Positions 42,249 through 53,681 of a DNA stretch of 53,840 bases are shown here, in pieces (the first letter of the stretch is position 1; each line of letters begins with the position of its first letter). The DNA is taken from the NCBI GenBank assembly GCA_013824615.1, contig PNOC01000022.1:1-53840 (forward strand), in the 5' to 3' direction. The stretch is from Thermodesulfovibrio sp. (lineage in GTDB: Bacteria; Nitrospirota; Thermodesulfovibrionia; Thermodesulfovibrionales; UBA6898). The notes beneath the pieces are model-generated. The model was given only the letters and a program-made list of their open reading frames with translations. It did not search any database and was not told the DNA's origin. The translations under genes were made by a program, and so were the position numbers.

Positions 42249-45200
42249 CTACTCTTCTACTGCAGGTGCAGAGAAGAACGGTTTCAGTTCGCGCTTAACA
42301 AAAGTGTTCTTGTATTTTATCATGCCGGTTCCTGCAGGAATGACCCGGCCCATGATCACATTCTCCTTAAGCCCACGCAGCTCATCGACCATCCCGTTTA
42401 TCGCGGCCTCGGTCAGAACCCGTGTCGTCTCCTGGAACGATGCCGCGGAGACAAAGCTGTCTGTTGTCAGAGATGCCTTGGTGATACCCAGCAGCAGCGG
42501 CTTACCCTGTGCAGGCGCTCCGCCTTCAGCCTTGACCCTGGCATTCTCCTCCTGGAAGAGCATCCGGTCTACCTGTTCACCGATCAGGTAGATGGTATCT
42601 CCGGCGTCCTCGATGCGGACCTTCCGCATCATCTGCCTGACGATTACCTCGATATGTTTATCATTGATCGAGACGCCCTGCAGCCGGTATACCTTCTGCA
42701 CCTCGTCAACCAGATAACTCTGAAGCTCCTTTGGCCCGAGGATATCAAGGATGCTGTGAGGGTTGACCGCACCATCCATCAGCGGCTCACCTGCCTTGAC
42801 CCAGTCGCCTTCATGCACACTGACATGCTTGCCCTTGGGGATATCGTACTCCTTTGTTGTTTCCCCGCCCTTGACAACAACAACCCTCTTGCCTTTCTGG
42901 GCAGCCTTGAACTCAACAATACCGTCAATCTCAGAAACAAGGGCCTGCTCTTTCGGCTTGCGGGCCTCAAACAGCTCAGCAACCCTCGGCAGACCTCCGG
43001 TGATATCTTTCGTCTTGGTGGTCTCACGCGGAATCTTCGCCAGGATGTCGCCGGGGAAGACCACGTCATTCTTATCAACAAGAATGTGGGCCCCTGATGG
43101 CAGCACGTAACTTGCCGGGTTATTCGTTCCGGGGATCTTGAAGGTTGATTTGCCGTGCTCATCCTTGATCGAAATACGCGGCCGCATGTTCGTCGGATAT
43201 TCGATGACAACCTTGTGAGACAGTCCGGTCGTCTCGTCCACCTCTTCCTTGAACGTCATGCCCTCGACAATATCGCCGAGTGCGATCTTGCCGCCAAGCT
43301 CGGTAAGGATCGGTGTTGAGTAGGGATCCCACTCAACCAGACGCTGTCCTGCCTCAACACGCTTGCCCTCAGCCACAAGCAGTTTCGCACCGTAAACAAC
43401 CGAGTACTTTTCGCGCTCGCGGTTCTTCGCGTCAACGATAGCGACGCTGCCGTTCCTGTTCATAACGACCAGGACGCCTTCGCGGTTTTTGACGGTGTTG
43501 ATATTTATAAACTTGATCGTGCCGCCATGCTTGGCGTCAAGAGCAGTATTTTCAACGACTTTGGATGCCGTACCTCCGATATGGAACGTACGCATGGTCA
43601 GCTGGGTACCGGGCTCGCCGATCGACTGTGCTGCAATAATTCCGACTGATTCGCCGATCTCAATCGACTCGCCCCGGGTGAGGTCTCTGCCATAGCACTT
43701 GGCGCAGACACCGAACTTCGACTGGCAGGTCAGCACTGACCGTATCTTCACCTTGTCGAACCCTGCCTCAATAATCTTGTCCTTCTGTTCTTCCTCGATT
43801 TCCTGATTGCGCCTGACAGCAAATTCCTTGGTATCCGGATCTTTAAGGTCTTCAACCGAGAATCTGCCCAAAATCCTCTCTTCAAGCGGCTGTATAATCT
43901 CGCCGCCTTCAATAAGGGAGACAACCGTTATACCGTCCCTGGTCCCGCAATCATCCTCGGTTATCAGGACATCCTGGGCCACGTCGACAAGACGGCGCGT
44001 CAGGTAACCCGAGTTTGCGGTCTTGAGTGCCGTATCGGCAAGACCCTTACGGGCACCGTGCGTTGATATGAAATACTGGAGCGGCGTCAACCCCTCCCGG
44101 AAGTTAGCGGTGATCGGTGTTTCGATGATCTCGCCGGACGGTTTTGCCATCAGGCCTCTCATACCGGCCAGCTGACGGATCTGGGCAGCGCTGCCTCGCG
44201 CACCGGAATCCGCCATCATGAAGATGCTGTTGAAGAGCCGTTTTTCCTGAAGCTCCTCCTCAGTGGCAACATGCTCATCATCAGCGCCGAGTTCAGCCAT
44301 CATGTCCTTGGCAATCTCCTCGGTGACATTTGCCCAGATATCGATGACCTTGTTGTAGCGTTCACCCTGAGTAATGAGACCATCTGAATACTGCCTCTGA
44401 ACGGCCATGACCTCCTGTTCAGCCTCATGGATCTTGCCGGGCTTCGTTGAAGGGATATGCATGTCAGCCATACAGATAGATATGCCTGAAATCGTGGCAA
44501 AGTGGAATCCGAGTTTCTCGAGATTGTCGAGGAAAACAACGGTCGCACGCTTGCCTGCAATTTTATAGGAAAATTCAATAATCTTCGAAAGCTCCTTCTT
44601 GGTCATATCCTTATTGATCATCGCAAAGGATATCTCAGCGGGAACTATCTCAAAGAAGATGACTCTTCCGGCCGTAGTTTCGACGAACTCATCGTTCATG
44701 CGGACCTTGATTCTGGCATGCTCGCTGAGCTGGCCGGCATCATAGGCGATCCGGACATCCTCAGGGCTTGCAAAGCTCTTCCCTTCGCCGAACGCGTTCT
44801 TTCTCTCTTTCATGAGATAGTAGATGCCGAGAACCATATCCTGTGTCGGCACCACAATCGGCTTGCCGTTTGCCGGAGACAGTATGTTATTAACCGACAT
44901 CATCAGCACGCGGGCCTCTATCTGCGCCTCGATCGACAACGGTACATGCACTGCCATCTGGTCTCCGTCAAAGTCTGCGTTAAACGCTGTACAGACGAGC
45001 GGATGGAGCTTGATCGCCTTGCCTTCGACGAGCACAGGATCAAACGCCTGAATGCCGAGCCGGTGAAGGGTCGGGGCACGGTTCAGAAGAACAGGGGTTT
45101 CCCTGATCACTTCTTCGAGTGCATCCCAGACCTCCGGGGTCTCCTTCTCGACGAGCTTCTTGGCTGCCTTGATGGTTGTTGCGTGACCCTTTTCTTCAAG

Positions 45201-46355
45201 CTTGCTGAAGATGAACGGCTTGAAGAGTTCCAGCGCCATACGCTTCGGGAGTCCGCACTGATGCAGTTTCAGATCAGGGCCGACAACAATAACTGAACGG
45301 CCGGAATAGTCGACACGTTTGCCCAGCAGGTTCTGCCTGAAACGGCCCTGCTTACCCTTGATCATATCGCTGAGGGACTTCAGCGGCCTCTTGGTGGCTG
45401 TCTTGAGGACCTTGGAGCGGCGGCCGTTATCAAAAAGTGCGTCAACAGCCTCCTGGAGCATCCTCTTTTCATTCTTGATGATAACGCTGGGGGCCTTCAG
45501 CTCGACCAGCCTTTTAAGCCGGTTGTTCCTGTTGATCACCCTGCGGTACAGATCGTTGAGATCTGACGTAGCAAAACGCCCGCCCTCAAGCGGGACCAGC
45601 GGTCTGAGGTCCGGAGGCAGGACCGGGATAACGTCCATGATCATCCAGTCAGGCTTGTTCTCGGATTTTCTGAAGGCTTCGACTACTTTCAGTCTCTTGG
45701 TCAGTTTCTTCTTGACGCCAATCGAGACCGCCTCTTTTATCTTCAGCTTGAGCTCGGTCGCCAGGACTTCAAGATCTATAACCTTGAGCAGTTCCCTTAC
45801 CGCCTCGGCTCCCATGCCTCCTTTGAAGCGGGTGCCGAACTCCAGAACTTTTTTCTTGTATTCTTCATCGCCCAGGAGTTCTTTTGCCTTGAGCGGCGTA
45901 TCACCGGGATCAATGACAATATAGCTTTCAAAATAGAGTACCTTTTCCAGATTTCGCATCGTCATGTCGAGCAGCGTCCCGATGCGGCTGGGAACACCCT
46001 TGAGGAACCAGATATGGGCCACCGGGGTTGCCAGTTCGATATGCCCGAGTCTTTCGCGGCGGACCTTTGACTGGATAACCTCGACCCCGCACTTGTCGCA
46101 GACAATACCGCGGTGCTTCATCCTCTTGTATTTACCGCAGATGCACTCCCAATCTTTGATCGGGCCGAATATCTTTGCGCAGAAGAGGCCGTCCCTCTCC
46201 GGTTTGAACGTACGATAGTTTATCGTCTCAGGCTTCTTGACCTCACCGTACGACCACTCCCTGATTCTCTCGGGAGAGGCCAGCTTGATCCTGATCGCCT
46301 CGAAGTCTGTAGGATTTTTTGGTTTTTGGAATATGGCGTAAATGTCTTCTGCCAT
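42249..46355 (-). CDS. rpoC: DNA-directed RNA polymerase subunit beta'
   Basis: 1368 residues, a little shorter than E. coli RpoC (1407). The N-terminal zinc site [19 protein letters not shown] is present. The catalytic magnesium loop [12 protein letters not shown] starts at residue 459. The second zinc region has [18 protein letters not shown]. Bridge helix and trigger loop segments follow in order ([22 protein letters not shown]). The gene starts one base after the rpoB stop and is followed by the terminator at 42188-42232. It is the catalytic half of the core enzyme and pairs with RpoB. Confidence 0.98.
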   Translation of the reverse strand: MAEDIYAIFQKPKNPTDFEAIRIKLASPERIREWSYGEVKKPETINYRTFKPERDGLFCAKIFGPIKDWECICGKYKRMKHRGIVCDKCGVEVIQSKVRRERLGHIELATPVAHIWFLKGVPSRIGTLLDMTMRNLEKVLYFESYIVIDPGDTPLKAKELLGDEEYKKKVLEFGTRFKGGMGAEAVRELLKVIDLEVLATELKLKIKEAVSIGVKKKLTKRLKVVEAFRKSENKPDWMIMDVIPVLPPDLRPLVPLEGGRFATSDLNDLYRRVINRNNRLKRLVELKAPSVIIKNEKRMLQEAVDALFDNGRRSKVLKTATKRPLKSLSDMIKGKQGRFRQNLLGKRVDYSGRSVIVVGPDLKLHQCGLPKRMALELFKPFIFSKLEEKGHATTIKAAKKLVEKETPEVWDALEEVIRETPVLLNRAPTLHRLGIQAFDPVLVEGKAIKLHPLVCTAFNADFDGDQMAVHVPLSIEAQIEARVLMMSVNNILSPANGKPIVVPTQDMVLGIYYLMKERKNAFGEGKSFASPEDVRIAYDAGQLSEHARIKVRMNDEFVETTAGRVIFFEIVPAEISFAMINKDMTKKELSKIIEFSYKIAGKRATVVFLDNLEKLGFHFATISGISICMADMHIPSTKPGKIHEAEQEVMAVQRQYSDGLITQGERYNKVIDIWANVTEEIAKDMMAELGADDEHVATEEELQEKRLFNSIFMMADSGARGSAAQIRQLAGMRGLMAKPSGEIIETPITANFREGLTPLQYFISTHGARKGLADTALKTANSGYLTRRLVDVAQDVLITEDDCGTRDGITVVSLIEGGEIIQPLEERILGRFSVEDLKDPDTKEFAVRRNQEIEEEQKDKIIEAGFDKVKIRSVLTCQSKFGVCAKCYGRDLTRGESIEIGESVGIIAAQSIGEPGTQLTMRTFHIGGTASKVVENTALDAKHGGTIKFININTVKNREGVLVVMNRNGSVAIVDAKNREREKYSVVYGAKLLVAEGKRVEAGQRLVEWDPYSTPILTELGGKIALGDIVEGMTFKEEVDETTGLSHKVVIEYPTNMRPRISIKDEHGKSTFKIPGTNNPASYVLPSGAHILVDKNDVVFPGDILAKIPRETTKTKDITGGLPRVAELFEARKPKEQALVSEIDGIVEFKAAQKGKRVVVVKGGETTKEYDIPKGKHVSVHEGDWVKAGEPLMDGAVNPHSILDILGPKELQSYLVDEVQKVYRLQGVSINDKHIEVIVRQMMRKVRIEDAGDTIYLIGEQVDRMLFQEENARVKAEGGAPAQGKPLLLGITKASLTTDSFVSAASFQETTRVLTEAAINGMVDELRGLKENVIMGRVIPAGTGMIKYKNTFVKRELKPFFSAPAVEE

Positions 46356-46356
46356 T

Positions 46357-49300
46357 CTATTCCCCCTTCTTCTTTTTCTCTAGGAGCTCAACGTCAAGAC
46401 CCAAGCTCTGGAGTTCTTTGATTAATACATGGAACGATTCGGGAACACCGGGCTCTAATGTTGCATCGCCCTTAACAATCGCCTCATACATCCGTGCGCG
46501 TCCGGTTACATCATCGCTCTTGACCGTCAGGAATTCCTGGAGCGTGTATGCTGCCCCGTAACCTTCCAGTGCCCAGACCTCCATCTCGCCGAGTCTCTGC
46601 CCGCCGAACTGGGCCTTGCCGCCGAGCGGCTGCTGGGTAACCAGGGAATATGGCCCTATGGACCTTGCATGTATCTTGTCATCAACAAGGTGATGCAGCT
46701 TCAGCACATAGGTGTAGCCGATGGTCACCGGCCGTTTAAAACGCTCACCGGTCTTTCCGTCCCGGAGCTCAATCTGCCCGGGAGGTGGTTCCTCTGCCTT
46801 AGTAGCGTCCTCCTCGATATTATCAAACCGCGTGTCGCGGCCCGGTATCCGGGTGGTCATGTTGGCCTCTTTCAGCATCTTCCTGATCTCAGCCTCTTTT
46901 GCCCCCTCAAAGACAGGGGTTGCCACATGCAGGCCGAGTACCTTTGCCGCCAGCCCGAGATGCGTCTCCAATATCTGTCCAACATTCATACGTGACGGAA
47001 CGCCGAGGGGGTTCAACACAACATCCACCGGGGTGCCATCAGGCAGAAACGGCATGTCCTCTTCGGGCATTACCATGGCTACGACACCTTTGTTTCCGTG
47101 GCGTCCGGCCATCTTGTCCCCAATCTGGACCTTCCGCTTCATCGCAATATACACCTTGATCAGCTTGTTGACACCGGGAGGCAGTTCATCTCCCTTCCGT
47201 ACCCTCTCAACCTTTTCGTCATACTTTGCTTCGAGTTTCTTTATATAATCATTCGTATTGCTGTTTACCGCATCGATTTTGTCCTGAACATCAGAGTTTT
47301 CCACCTTGATGCGCAGCAGATGTTCGTCCTTGACGTTCTCAAGATGCTTTTCAGCGATCAGCTTCCCTTTCGTGACAATAAACTCCTTCGTCTTGGGATG
47401 CTTGAATTCATCGGCTGCGCGCTGTCCAGTCAGCAATTCACGAATTTTCCTGAACTTCTCCTCCTTGATGACCTTAATCTCTTCCTGCAGGTCGCGCTGG
47501 AGTCTCTGGATATCTTCTTCTTCAATGCTCTTGGCGCGCGCATCCTTACTGATGCCTTTGCGGGAGAAGATGCGGACGTCCACAATGGTCCCCTCAATTC
47601 CGGGGGGAACATAAAGACAGCTTTCCTTCACTTCTTCAGCCTTCTCGCCGAAGATCGCCCTCAGCAGCTTCTCCTCTGGGGTAAGCTGCGTCTCGCCCTT
47701 CGGTGTGACCTTGCCGACGATAATGTCACCGGGTTTCACCTCGGCGCCTATCCTGATGATGCCGCTATCATCGAGGTCCTTCAGGGCCTCTTCACCGACA
47801 TTCGGAATATCGCGGGTTATCTCTTCAGAACCCAGCTTGGTCTCACGGGCCTCAACCTCAAACTCCTCGATATGCACCGAGGTGTAGATGTCTTCCTTGA
47901 CGAGTCGCTCGCTCAGGAGGATTGCATCCTCAAAGTTATATCCGCCCCACGGCATAAAAGCAATCAGGACGTTCTGACCCAGGGCGAGTTCCCCGAGGTC
48001 TGTCGACTGTCCATCGGCAAGGATGTCACCTTTTTCGACAACATCCCCAACGTCCACAATCGGCCGCTGGTTGATACAGGTTGCCTGGTTCGATCTCATG
48101 AACTTGAGCAGGTTATAGATATCGACGCCGCTTTCACTGCCCGAAACCCTGACCACGATCCTGGAGGCATCAACGCTCTCGACCGTGCCGGCCCGCTTGG
48201 CCATCACCAGGGCACCGGAATCTCTGGCTGCAACATGCTCCATCCCTGTCCCCACGATCGGTGCACTCGGTTTGAGGAGCGGAACCGCCTGCCTCTGCAT
48301 GTTCGAACCCATCAGGGCCCGGTTGGCATCGTCATTTTCAAGGAAAGGAATAAGGGCCGCAGAAATACCGACAACCTGCTTCGGCGATACGTCCATATAC
48401 TGGACTTCCTGAGGGGTTACCATTCTGAAGTCGCCGCCCTGCCTTGCGGAAACAGAATCACCAATGAGAAAGCCCTTTTTATCGATCGGCGACGTCGCTT
48501 CTGCAATAATATATTTCTCTCCGTCTATCGCGGTGAAATGCTCTACTTTTTCGGTTACCTTGCCGTTTTCGACCTTCCGGTACGGGGCCTCGATAAAACC
48601 GTAATCATTCACACGTGCATAGGAAGCCAGGGAGGTTATGAGACCTATGTTTGGTCCTTCCGGAGTCTCAATCGGGCATATTCTGCCGTAATGGGTCGGA
48701 TGGACGTCACGCACCTCAAAGCCTGCCCTCTCTCTTGTCAAGCCACCGGGACCAAGGGCTGAAAGCCTCCGTTTGTGGGTGATCTCGGACAAAAGATTCG
48801 TCTGGTCCATAAACTGGCTAAGCTGGCTCGACCCAAAAAACTCTTTGATCGCTGCCATGACCGGCTTTGAGTTGATCAGGTCATGCGGCATTGCCGTCTC
48901 CAACTCTGTCAACGTCATTTTTTCCTTAATAGCCCGCTCCATGCGGACCAAGCCGATCCTGAACTGGTTTTCGAGCAGCTCCCCGATGCCGCGGATTCTG
49001 CGGTTGCCGAGGTGATCGATATCATCCACTTCTCCCCGGCCTGTCCTGAGACTCAGAATGTACCGGACGATCTCGATTATGTCCCTGTCGGTCAGCACCT
49101 TGGTCTCAAGAGGTGTGTCCAGTCCAAGACGCTTGTTCAGCTTGAGCCTGCCGACCGGGGAAAGGTCGTACCTCTTCGGATCAAAGAAGAGACCGTTGAA
49201 GAGATCGCGGGCTGCCCTGATCGTGGGCGGCTCGCCAGGTCTCAGTTTTTTATAAATTTCGATCAGTGCCTCTTCCTGGTTATGCACCTTGTCTGTCAGG

Positions 49301-50361
49301 AGCGTATCGCGGAGCGATGACAGGTAGTGGACGTTGTCAATAAACAGCAGGTTCAAAGTATCTATTTTAAGTGCAAGGACTTTTTCGAAAGACTCTGCGC
49401 CCAGGATTTCGTTCCCCTCAAGAATGACCTCTCCGGTCTTCGGATCAACGATATCCTTCAGTGTAATCCGGCCGACGATCTCCTCTTTGGTGATCGTGAT
49501 GGCCTTGATGCCGGCAGCCTCCATCTTCTTGATGGCGCCCTTCGTGATCTTGCTGCCCTCCTTGACAATCACCTCTTTATTGTCAGGAGAGACAATATTC
49601 TTCAGAGACTTCTGCCCTACCAGTACCTCGCTGACCAGAATAGAAAAATCATTATTGGCCTTCAGGTTGATCGTGTCTACATGGTAAAACGTCTTCAGCA
49701 GGTCCTCGTTCGAATAGCCAAGGGCCTTCATCACGATCGTCGCCGGAAGTTTCTTGCGGCGGTCTATCCGGACATAGAGAATGTCCTTGCTGTCAAATTC
49801 AAAATCCAGCCAGGAGCCGCGGGAAGGAATAACGCGCGCGGAGTAAAGCAGCCTGCCGCTCGCATGGGTCTTGCCTTTGTCATGGCTGAAGAAAACGCCG
49901 GGGGAGCGGTGCAACTGACTCACCACCACGCGCTCGGTGCCGTTGATGATGAACGTACCCGTGTCGGTCATCAGCGGCATTTCGCCTATATATACCTCCT
50001 GCTCTTTGGCCTCTTTAAGCCGTTTTTTGCCGGCAGCGTCAGCCTCGAACAGGTTTAATTTCACGCTTATTTTAATCGGGGCAGCAAAGGTCGTACCCTT
50101 CTGCAGGCACTCCCTTACGGTATACTTCGGCTCGCCGACGGTATACCCCATAATCTCAATCTCGGCCGTCTCATTGTAGTCGGTAATCGGGAAAACGCTC
50201 TGAAGCGCTGCCTGGAGCCCGGTATCCTCGCGCTGGCTCCCGCCAACATCCTTCTGCAGAAATTTGTCGTAAGACCGCTTCTGTATCTCAATAAGGTTTG
50301 GCACTTCAAGGAATTGAGGAACCTTTCCAAAACTCTTTCTTTCTCTAAGCACCCTTGCCAT
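46357..50361 (-). CDS. rpoB: DNA-directed RNA polymerase subunit beta
   Basis: 1334 residues, near E. coli RpoB (1342). The rifampicin pocket reads [32 protein letters not shown] with no obvious resistance substitution: the usual Asp, His and Ser positions are kept. Other marks are [14 protein letters not shown], the [17 protein letters not shown] loop and the C-terminal [20 protein letters not shown]. The start ATG ([21 protein letters not shown]) is preceded by AGAAGGAGAC, a good ribosome site. It follows rplL after a 107-base gap that folds into a long stem-loop. Confidence 0.98.
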   Translation of the reverse strand: MARVLRERKSFGKVPQFLEVPNLIEIQKRSYDKFLQKDVGGSQREDTGLQAALQSVFPITDYNETAEIEIMGYTVGEPKYTVRECLQKGTTFAAPIKISVKLNLFEADAAGKKRLKEAKEQEVYIGEMPLMTDTGTFIINGTERVVVSQLHRSPGVFFSHDKGKTHASGRLLYSARVIPSRGSWLDFEFDSKDILYVRIDRRKKLPATIVMKALGYSNEDLLKTFYHVDTINLKANNDFSILVSEVLVGQKSLKNIVSPDNKEVIVKEGSKITKGAIKKMEAAGIKAITITKEEIVGRITLKDIVDPKTGEVILEGNEILGAESFEKVLALKIDTLNLLFIDNVHYLSSLRDTLLTDKVHNQEEALIEIYKKLRPGEPPTIRAARDLFNGLFFDPKRYDLSPVGRLKLNKRLGLDTPLETKVLTDRDIIEIVRYILSLRTGRGEVDDIDHLGNRRIRGIGELLENQFRIGLVRMERAIKEKMTLTELETAMPHDLINSKPVMAAIKEFFGSSQLSQFMDQTNLLSEITHKRRLSALGPGGLTRERAGFEVRDVHPTHYGRICPIETPEGPNIGLITSLASYARVNDYGFIEAPYRKVENGKVTEKVEHFTAIDGEKYIIAEATSPIDKKGFLIGDSVSARQGGDFRMVTPQEVQYMDVSPKQVVGISAALIPFLENDDANRALMGSNMQRQAVPLLKPSAPIVGTGMEHVAARDSGALVMAKRAGTVESVDASRIVVRVSGSESGVDIYNLLKFMRSNQATCINQRPIVDVGDVVEKGDILADGQSTDLGELALGQNVLIAFMPWGGYNFEDAILLSERLVKEDIYTSVHIEEFEVEARETKLGSEEITRDIPNVGEEALKDLDDSGIIRIGAEVKPGDIIVGKVTPKGETQLTPEEKLLRAIFGEKAEEVKESCLYVPPGIEGTIVDVRIFSRKGISKDARAKSIEEEDIQRLQRDLQEEIKVIKEEKFRKIRELLTGQRAADEFKHPKTKEFIVTKGKLIAEKHLENVKDEHLLRIKVENSDVQDKIDAVNSNTNDYIKKLEAKYDEKVERVRKGDELPPGVNKLIKVYIAMKRKVQIGDKMAGRHGNKGVVAMVMPEEDMPFLPDGTPVDVVLNPLGVPSRMNVGQILETHLGLAAKVLGLHVATPVFEGAKEAEIRKMLKEANMTTRIPGRDTRFDNIEEDATKAEEPPPGQIELRDGKTGERFKRPVTIGYTYVLKLHHLVDDKIHARSIGPYSLVTQQPLGGKAQFGGQRLGEMEVWALEGYGAAYTLQEFLTVKSDDVTGRARMYEAIVKGDATLEPGVPESFHVLIKELQSLGLDVELLEKKKKGE

Positions 50362-50394
50362 ATGTCTCCTTCTTTTTAAAAAGATGCGGGGAAA

Positions 50395-50452
50395 CGATAA
50401 ACCGGGGACAAGAAGAGGTGTACTCTCCTTATCCCCGCTCTCCGGTTTATCG
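50395..50452 (-). promoter_or_regulatory. Long stem-loop between rplL and rpoB
   Basis: CGATAAACCGG (50395-50405) and CCGGTTTATCG (50442-50452) are perfect inverted repeats of 11 bases. An inner pair (GGGACAAG with CTTATCCC) extends the stem, giving a near-complete hairpin of about 58 bases. There is no T-run, so a full terminator is unlikely. The gap between rplL and rpoB often carries an attenuator or an RNase III cutting site in bacteria, which balances ribosomal protein and polymerase output; such a role is inferred here. Confidence 0.7.
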
Positions 50453-50468
50453 GTTGTTCGCCGAAAAA

Positions 50469-50846
50469 CTATTTAATTTCGACGGATGCTCCCTGCTCTT
50501 CGAGTTTCTCCTTCATGGAAGCAGCCTCTTCTTTGGATACGCCGGTCTTCACCGGTTTCGGTGCGCCGTCAACAAGATCCTTGGCCTCTTTGAGTCCAAG
50601 TCCGGTCAGTTCCCTGACCACCTTGATCACCTGAATCTTCTTGTCGCCTGCGCCGGTAAGGACCACATCAAAGCTGGTCTTTTCCTCAGCTGCGGCTGCT
50701 GCGGCTGCGGGAGCTGCGGCTGCCATAGCGACAGGGGCCGCTGCAGTAACGCCGTAGCGCTCCTCAAACTCCTTGATGAATTTTGACATATCAAGGATAG
50801 TCATGGTATCAATAAATTCAAAAACCTGTTCCTTTGTGATAGACAT
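50469..50846 (-). CDS. rplL: 50S ribosomal protein L7/L12
   Basis: 125 residues, the normal length. N-terminal dimerisation helix region ([27 protein letters not shown]), an alanine-rich hinge ([17 protein letters not shown]) and the C-terminal domain with [45 protein letters not shown] are all present. Dimers of L12 bind L10 to form the ribosomal stalk that recruits translation factors. It follows rplJ after 31 bases. Confidence 0.97.
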   Translation of the reverse strand: MSITKEQVFEFIDTMTILDMSKFIKEFEERYGVTAAAPVAMAAAAPAAAAAAAEEKTSFDVVLTGAGDKKIQVIKVVRELTGLGLKEAKDLVDGAPKPVKTGVSKEEAASMKEKLEEQGASVEIK

Positions 50847-50877
50847 ATAGTTGAAGCCTCCTTGGTAACCTTAATTA

Positions 50878-51408
50878 TTAATTTGTTGTTTCGTTTTCTT
50901 TTTTCTTGCTCAGCGCATCAAGGGCATACGCAAAACTCGTAACCGTTGCATTCAGAGAACCGGCAAGCTTCGTAGCCGGGGCCTGCAGAACACCTGCAAG
51001 CATTGACAGCAGTATTTCCCGCGACGGCAGATCAGCGATCTCCTTGACCTGCTGCGGATCACAGAACCTGCCCTCTACCACAGCACCCTTCACCTGCAGC
51101 TTGTCATTGCCCTTTGCAAACTCCAGCACCTTCTTGACAACAAGGACCGGATCATCATAGCCGATCGCTATTCCGACCGGACCCTTGAACGAGTCGGCTG
51201 CTACAGAAACTGCTGTTTCCTGCGATGCAATCTTCGCAAGGGTGTTTTTAACAACACCGTAATCGAGGGAGGATTTTTTGAGCGCCCTTCTGAGGACCGT
51301 AAGCTCAGCAACAGACATCCCTTTATAGTCGGTTAGAACAACCGCCTTTGCCCGTGAAAATTTCTCCTTAAGGTCAGCGATTAGTACTCCTTTTTCTTGC
51401 TTATTCAG
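50878..51408 (-). CDS. rplJ: 50S ribosomal protein L10 (CTG start)
   Basis: 176 residues when begun at CTG 51408. The frame upstream of the first ATG (51318) encodes MNKQEKGVLIADLKEKF and SRAKAVVLTDYKG, the conserved N-terminus of L10 that binds 23S rRNA. A strong AGGAGGT lies about 6 bases before the CTG. No ATG, GTG or TTG lies between the ribosome site and the conserved part. Starting at 51318 would remove 30 conserved residues. L10 anchors L12 dimers and usually represses its own operon by binding the L10 leader; that leader is visible upstream at 51524-51594. Confidence 0.93.
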   Translation of the reverse strand: MNKQEKGVLIADLKEKFSRAKAVVLTDYKGMSVAELTVLRRALKKSSLDYGVVKNTLAKIASQETAVSVAADSFKGPVGIAIGYDDPVLVVKKVLEFAKGNDKLQVKGAVVEGRFCDPQQVKEIADLPSREILLSMLAGVLQAPATKLAGSLNATVTSFAYALDALSKKKENETTN

Positions 51409-51523
51409 TTTTGACCTCCTTTCCCAGAGACACTGGTTAGAGAAATGGAAACAGGAAATAAGAGAAAGGCGGGAGGAGCCGGTTCAGGCTTTCTCAGCCA
51501 ATCTCGTACTTCTTACGTTCACA

Positions 51524-51594
51524 TTAGCCTCGGCAGGCCCGGCTGCTGCATCTGTGACGCCGGATTAAGTCAGGCACCTGCTGTCTCTGACTAA
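51524..51594 (-). ncRNA. L10 leader (ribosomal protein autoregulatory element)
   Basis: On the minus strand TTAGTCAGAGACAGCAGG at one end pairs with CCTGCCGAGGCTAA at the other. Between them lies GTGCCTGACTTAATCCGGC, an arrangement typical of the L10 leader with its kink-turn core. It lies between rplA and rplJ, about 115 bases before the rplJ start. L10 or the L10-L12 complex is expected to bind it and lower expression of rplJL and rpoBC. Confidence 0.75.
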
Positions 51595-51600
51595 TTGTAA

Positions 51601-51619
51601 AGCAGGCATAATGCCTGCT
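51601..51619 (-). repeat. Perfect palindrome after rplA
   Basis: AGCAGGCAT and ATGCCTGCT flank one base. On the minus strand it is followed by TTACAATTAG rather than a solid T-run, so it is at best a weak terminator; it could be a processing site that separates rplKA from the L10-led part of the operon. Confidence 0.6.
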
Positions 51620-51630
51620 GTTTTAAAAAA

Positions 51631-52323
51631 TTATTTCCCTGATGCGAGCGAGGTGACGTCGATCCTGAGGCCCGGCCCCATCGTCGAAGAAACACAGAGC
51701 TTTTTCAGGTACTTCCCCTTGCTGGTTGAAGGCTTGGCCTTGCTCACGGAATCGATAATCGCCCGGGCATTCTCAAGCAGCTTCTGTTTATCAAACGAGA
51801 CCTTGCCGATCGGGACGTGAATGACCCCTGCCTTCTCGGTCTTGTACTCGACTTTACCGGCCTTGATGTCCTTGACCGCCTTGGCAACATCAAAGGTGAC
51901 CGTCCCAAGCTTGGGGTTAGGCATCAGGCCCCGCGGTCCGAGCACTTTACCCAGCTTGCCGACCACGCCCATGATGTCCGGCGTTGCGACAACTTTATCA
52001 AAATCATACCAGCCCTTGCTGATCTTCTCGACCAGATCGTCAGCACCGACATGATCAGCACCGGCGTCACGGGCCTCTTTTTCCTTCTCGCCCTTGGCAA
52101 AAACCAGCACCCTGACGGTCTTGCCGGTCCCGTGAGGAAGAACCACCGTGCCCCGCACCATCTGGTCGGACTTACGGGGATCGACTCCAAGGTTAAAGGC
52201 CAGATCGACTGTTTCGTCAAATTTGGCATAGGAAGCTCCCTTGACCAACGTCATCGCATCGTCCAGGGTATACTCCTTGTCCTTTTCTATTTTTTCTGCT
52301 GCTGCATTCATCTTTTTTCCCAT
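51631..52323 (-). CDS. rplA: 50S ribosomal protein L1
   Basis: 230 residues, normal for L1. It has the conserved [59 protein letters not shown] and [15 protein letters not shown] motifs. L1 forms the mobile L1 stalk near the E site and represses its own operon in many bacteria. The start ATG follows rplK after 12 bases. Confidence 0.97.
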   Translation of the reverse strand: MGKKMNAAAEKIEKDKEYTLDDAMTLVKGASYAKFDETVDLAFNLGVDPRKSDQMVRGTVVLPHGTGKTVRVLVFAKGEKEKEARDAGADHVGADDLVEKISKGWYDFDKVVATPDIMGVVGKLGKVLGPRGLMPNPKLGTVTFDVAKAVKDIKAGKVEYKTEKAGVIHVPIGKVSFDKQKLLENARAIIDSVSKAKPSTSKGKYLKKLCVSSTMGPGLRIDVTSLASGK

Positions 52324-52335
52324 AACAACCTCCGA

Positions 52336-52764
52336 TTAATCTACAACGTCAACGCCCATGCTCCGGGCGGTCCCCGCAATAATCCTGGCAGCCTCGTCCA
52401 CGGAATATGCGTTGAGGTCAGGCAGTTTTGTCTGCGCTATCTCGCGGACCTGTGCTGAAGTAAGCTTGCCCACCTTGTCCTTGTTCGGCGTACTCGAACC
52501 CTTAACAACACCGGCGGCCTTTTTAATGAGCTCTGATGCAGGAGGGGTTTTGGTGATAAACGTGAAGGTCCTGTCTGCATAGATCGTCATCACGATCGGT
52601 ATTATTGTATCGCCCAGGCTCTGTGTCTGAGCATTGAACGCCTTGCAAAACTCCATAATATTTACGCCATGCGGACCCAGAGCCGGACCCACCGGAGGCG
52701 CAGGAGTTGCTTTCCCTGCTACTATCTGGAGCTTTACCTGGCCAACAACCTGTTTTTTTCCCAT
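52336..52764 (-). CDS. rplK: 50S ribosomal protein L11
   Basis: 142 residues, the family's usual size. Conserved [36 protein letters not shown] and the C-terminal [15 protein letters not shown] are present. L11 forms the GTPase-associated centre with L10 and is the thiostrepton site. It lies between nusG and rplA in the standard order. Confidence 0.97.
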   Translation of the reverse strand: MGKKQVVGQVKLQIVAGKATPAPPVGPALGPHGVNIMEFCKAFNAQTQSLGDTIIPIVMTIYADRTFTFITKTPPASELIKKAAGVVKGSSTPNKDKVGKLTSAQVREIAQTKLPDLNAYSVDEAARIIAGTARSMGVDVVD

Positions 52765-52801
52765 CTTAATTAATCCTCCTGCCTTTTTCTATCCGCGTAA
52801 C

Positions 52802-53326
52802 CTAATTTTTCTCAACCTGGAAAAAGTTAAGCTCGACCGGTGTCTGTCTGCCGAAAATACTAACCATAACCCGTAATCTGCCGTGGTCCATATCAACATC
52901 ATCGACAAACCCGTTGAAATTGCTGAACGGCCCGTCAATAATCCTGACGCTCTCATTTTTCTGGAACTGGGTCTTGACCTGCTGCACCGGTCCTTTCTCG
53001 ACCTGCTGCCTGATGATCTCGACTTCTTCTTCCGGTATCTGCACCGGGTGCTGTCCACCGACAAATCCGGTCACACGCGGCGTACTCTTGACCAGATGCC
53101 AGGTCTCATCGTCCATCTCCATCTCGATGAGTATATACCCCGGGTAGAACTTCTTGTCGCTCTCTTTTTTCTTGCCGCCCTTCAGTTCGACAACCCGCTC
53201 GGTCGGAATGAGGATTTTGGAAATCCGCTCCTGAATCCCCAGAACCCCGACCTTCTCCTCGATCGACAGCCGGACCTTTTCCTCAAACCCGGAATATGTA
53301 TGCACCACGTACCAGTTTTTTGGCAT
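52802..53326 (-). CDS. nusG: Transcription termination/antitermination factor NusG
   Basis: 174 residues when begun at ATG 53326 (MPKNWYVVHTYSGFEEKV), the conserved start of NusG; a longer frame to 53368 adds 14 residues without family support and would run into secE. NGN domain with ILIPTERVVELKGGKK, and a KOW motif (VRIIDGPFSNFNGFVDDVD) near the C-terminus. NusG binds the polymerase clamp and links it to Rho or ribosomal S10. It starts 4 bases after the secE stop. Confidence 0.97.
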   Translation of the reverse strand: MPKNWYVVHTYSGFEEKVRLSIEEKVGVLGIQERISKILIPTERVVELKGGKKKESDKKFYPGYILIEMEMDDETWHLVKSTPRVTGFVGGQHPVQIPEEEVEIIRQQVEKGPVQQVKTQFQKNESVRIIDGPFSNFNGFVDDVDMDHGRLRVMVSIFGRQTPVELNFFQVEKN

Positions 53327-53330
53327 GATA

Positions 53331-53525
53331 TTACCTGAGTGCCACGCCGACGAGCTTGGTAAGCCCAAGATCGACCAGGCCGAGGAACACCGATATCACA
53401 ATAACCGTGATGATAACAACCCACGTGGACCCGATCAGCTCTTCCCTGTTTGGATACACGACCTTCTTGGTTTCCACCTTAACTTCCCTGAAAAACTGTT
53501 TGATCTTCTCAATCATATTCAGCAA
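53331..53525 (-). CDS. secE: Preprotein translocase subunit SecE
   Basis: 64 residues, the short one-helix form of SecE. It begins MLNMIEKIKQFFREVKVETKKV and has the amphipathic segment followed by VYPNREELIGSTWVVI and a single membrane helix (VIITVIVISVFLGLVDLGLTKL). It clamps SecY in the inner membrane. The position before nusG and after tRNA-Trp is standard. Confidence 0.95.
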   Translation of the reverse strand: MLNMIEKIKQFFREVKVETKKVVYPNREELIGSTWVVIITVIVISVFLGLVDLGLTKLVGVALR

Positions 53526-53539
53526 TCCTCTTTCAAAAC

Positions 53540-53616
53540 TGGCAGGCCAGGAGGGATTTGAACCCCCATCCCTCGGATTTGGAGTCCGATGCTCTAGCCG
53601 TTAGAGCTACTGGCCT
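53540..53616 (-). tRNA. tRNA-Trp (anticodon CCA)
   Basis: Cloverleaf on the minus strand: acceptor AGGCCAG with CTGGCCT, D arm GCTC...GAGC, anticodon stem TCGGA/TCCGA with loop CTCCAAA (anticodon CCA at 53580-53582), a T arm with TTCAAAT, discriminator G and an encoded CCA end. It lies between rpmG and secE, the common site for tRNA-Trp. Confidence 0.97.
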
Positions 53617-53681
53617 ATATGCCTGATTAAATACAAAGTGTGAACCGTTTATGGCAACCGGCTATTCACGCTTCGCGATTA

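Noticed and set aside
44502-45296. 264-codon open frame on the plus strand inside rpoC
   Set aside because: Antisense to the conserved RpoC catalytic region; no family resemblance or ribosome site.
47098-48762. 554-codon open frame on the plus strand inside rpoB
   Set aside because: It is exactly antisense to highly conserved rpoB, has no recognisable domain and owes its length to rpoB codon bias.
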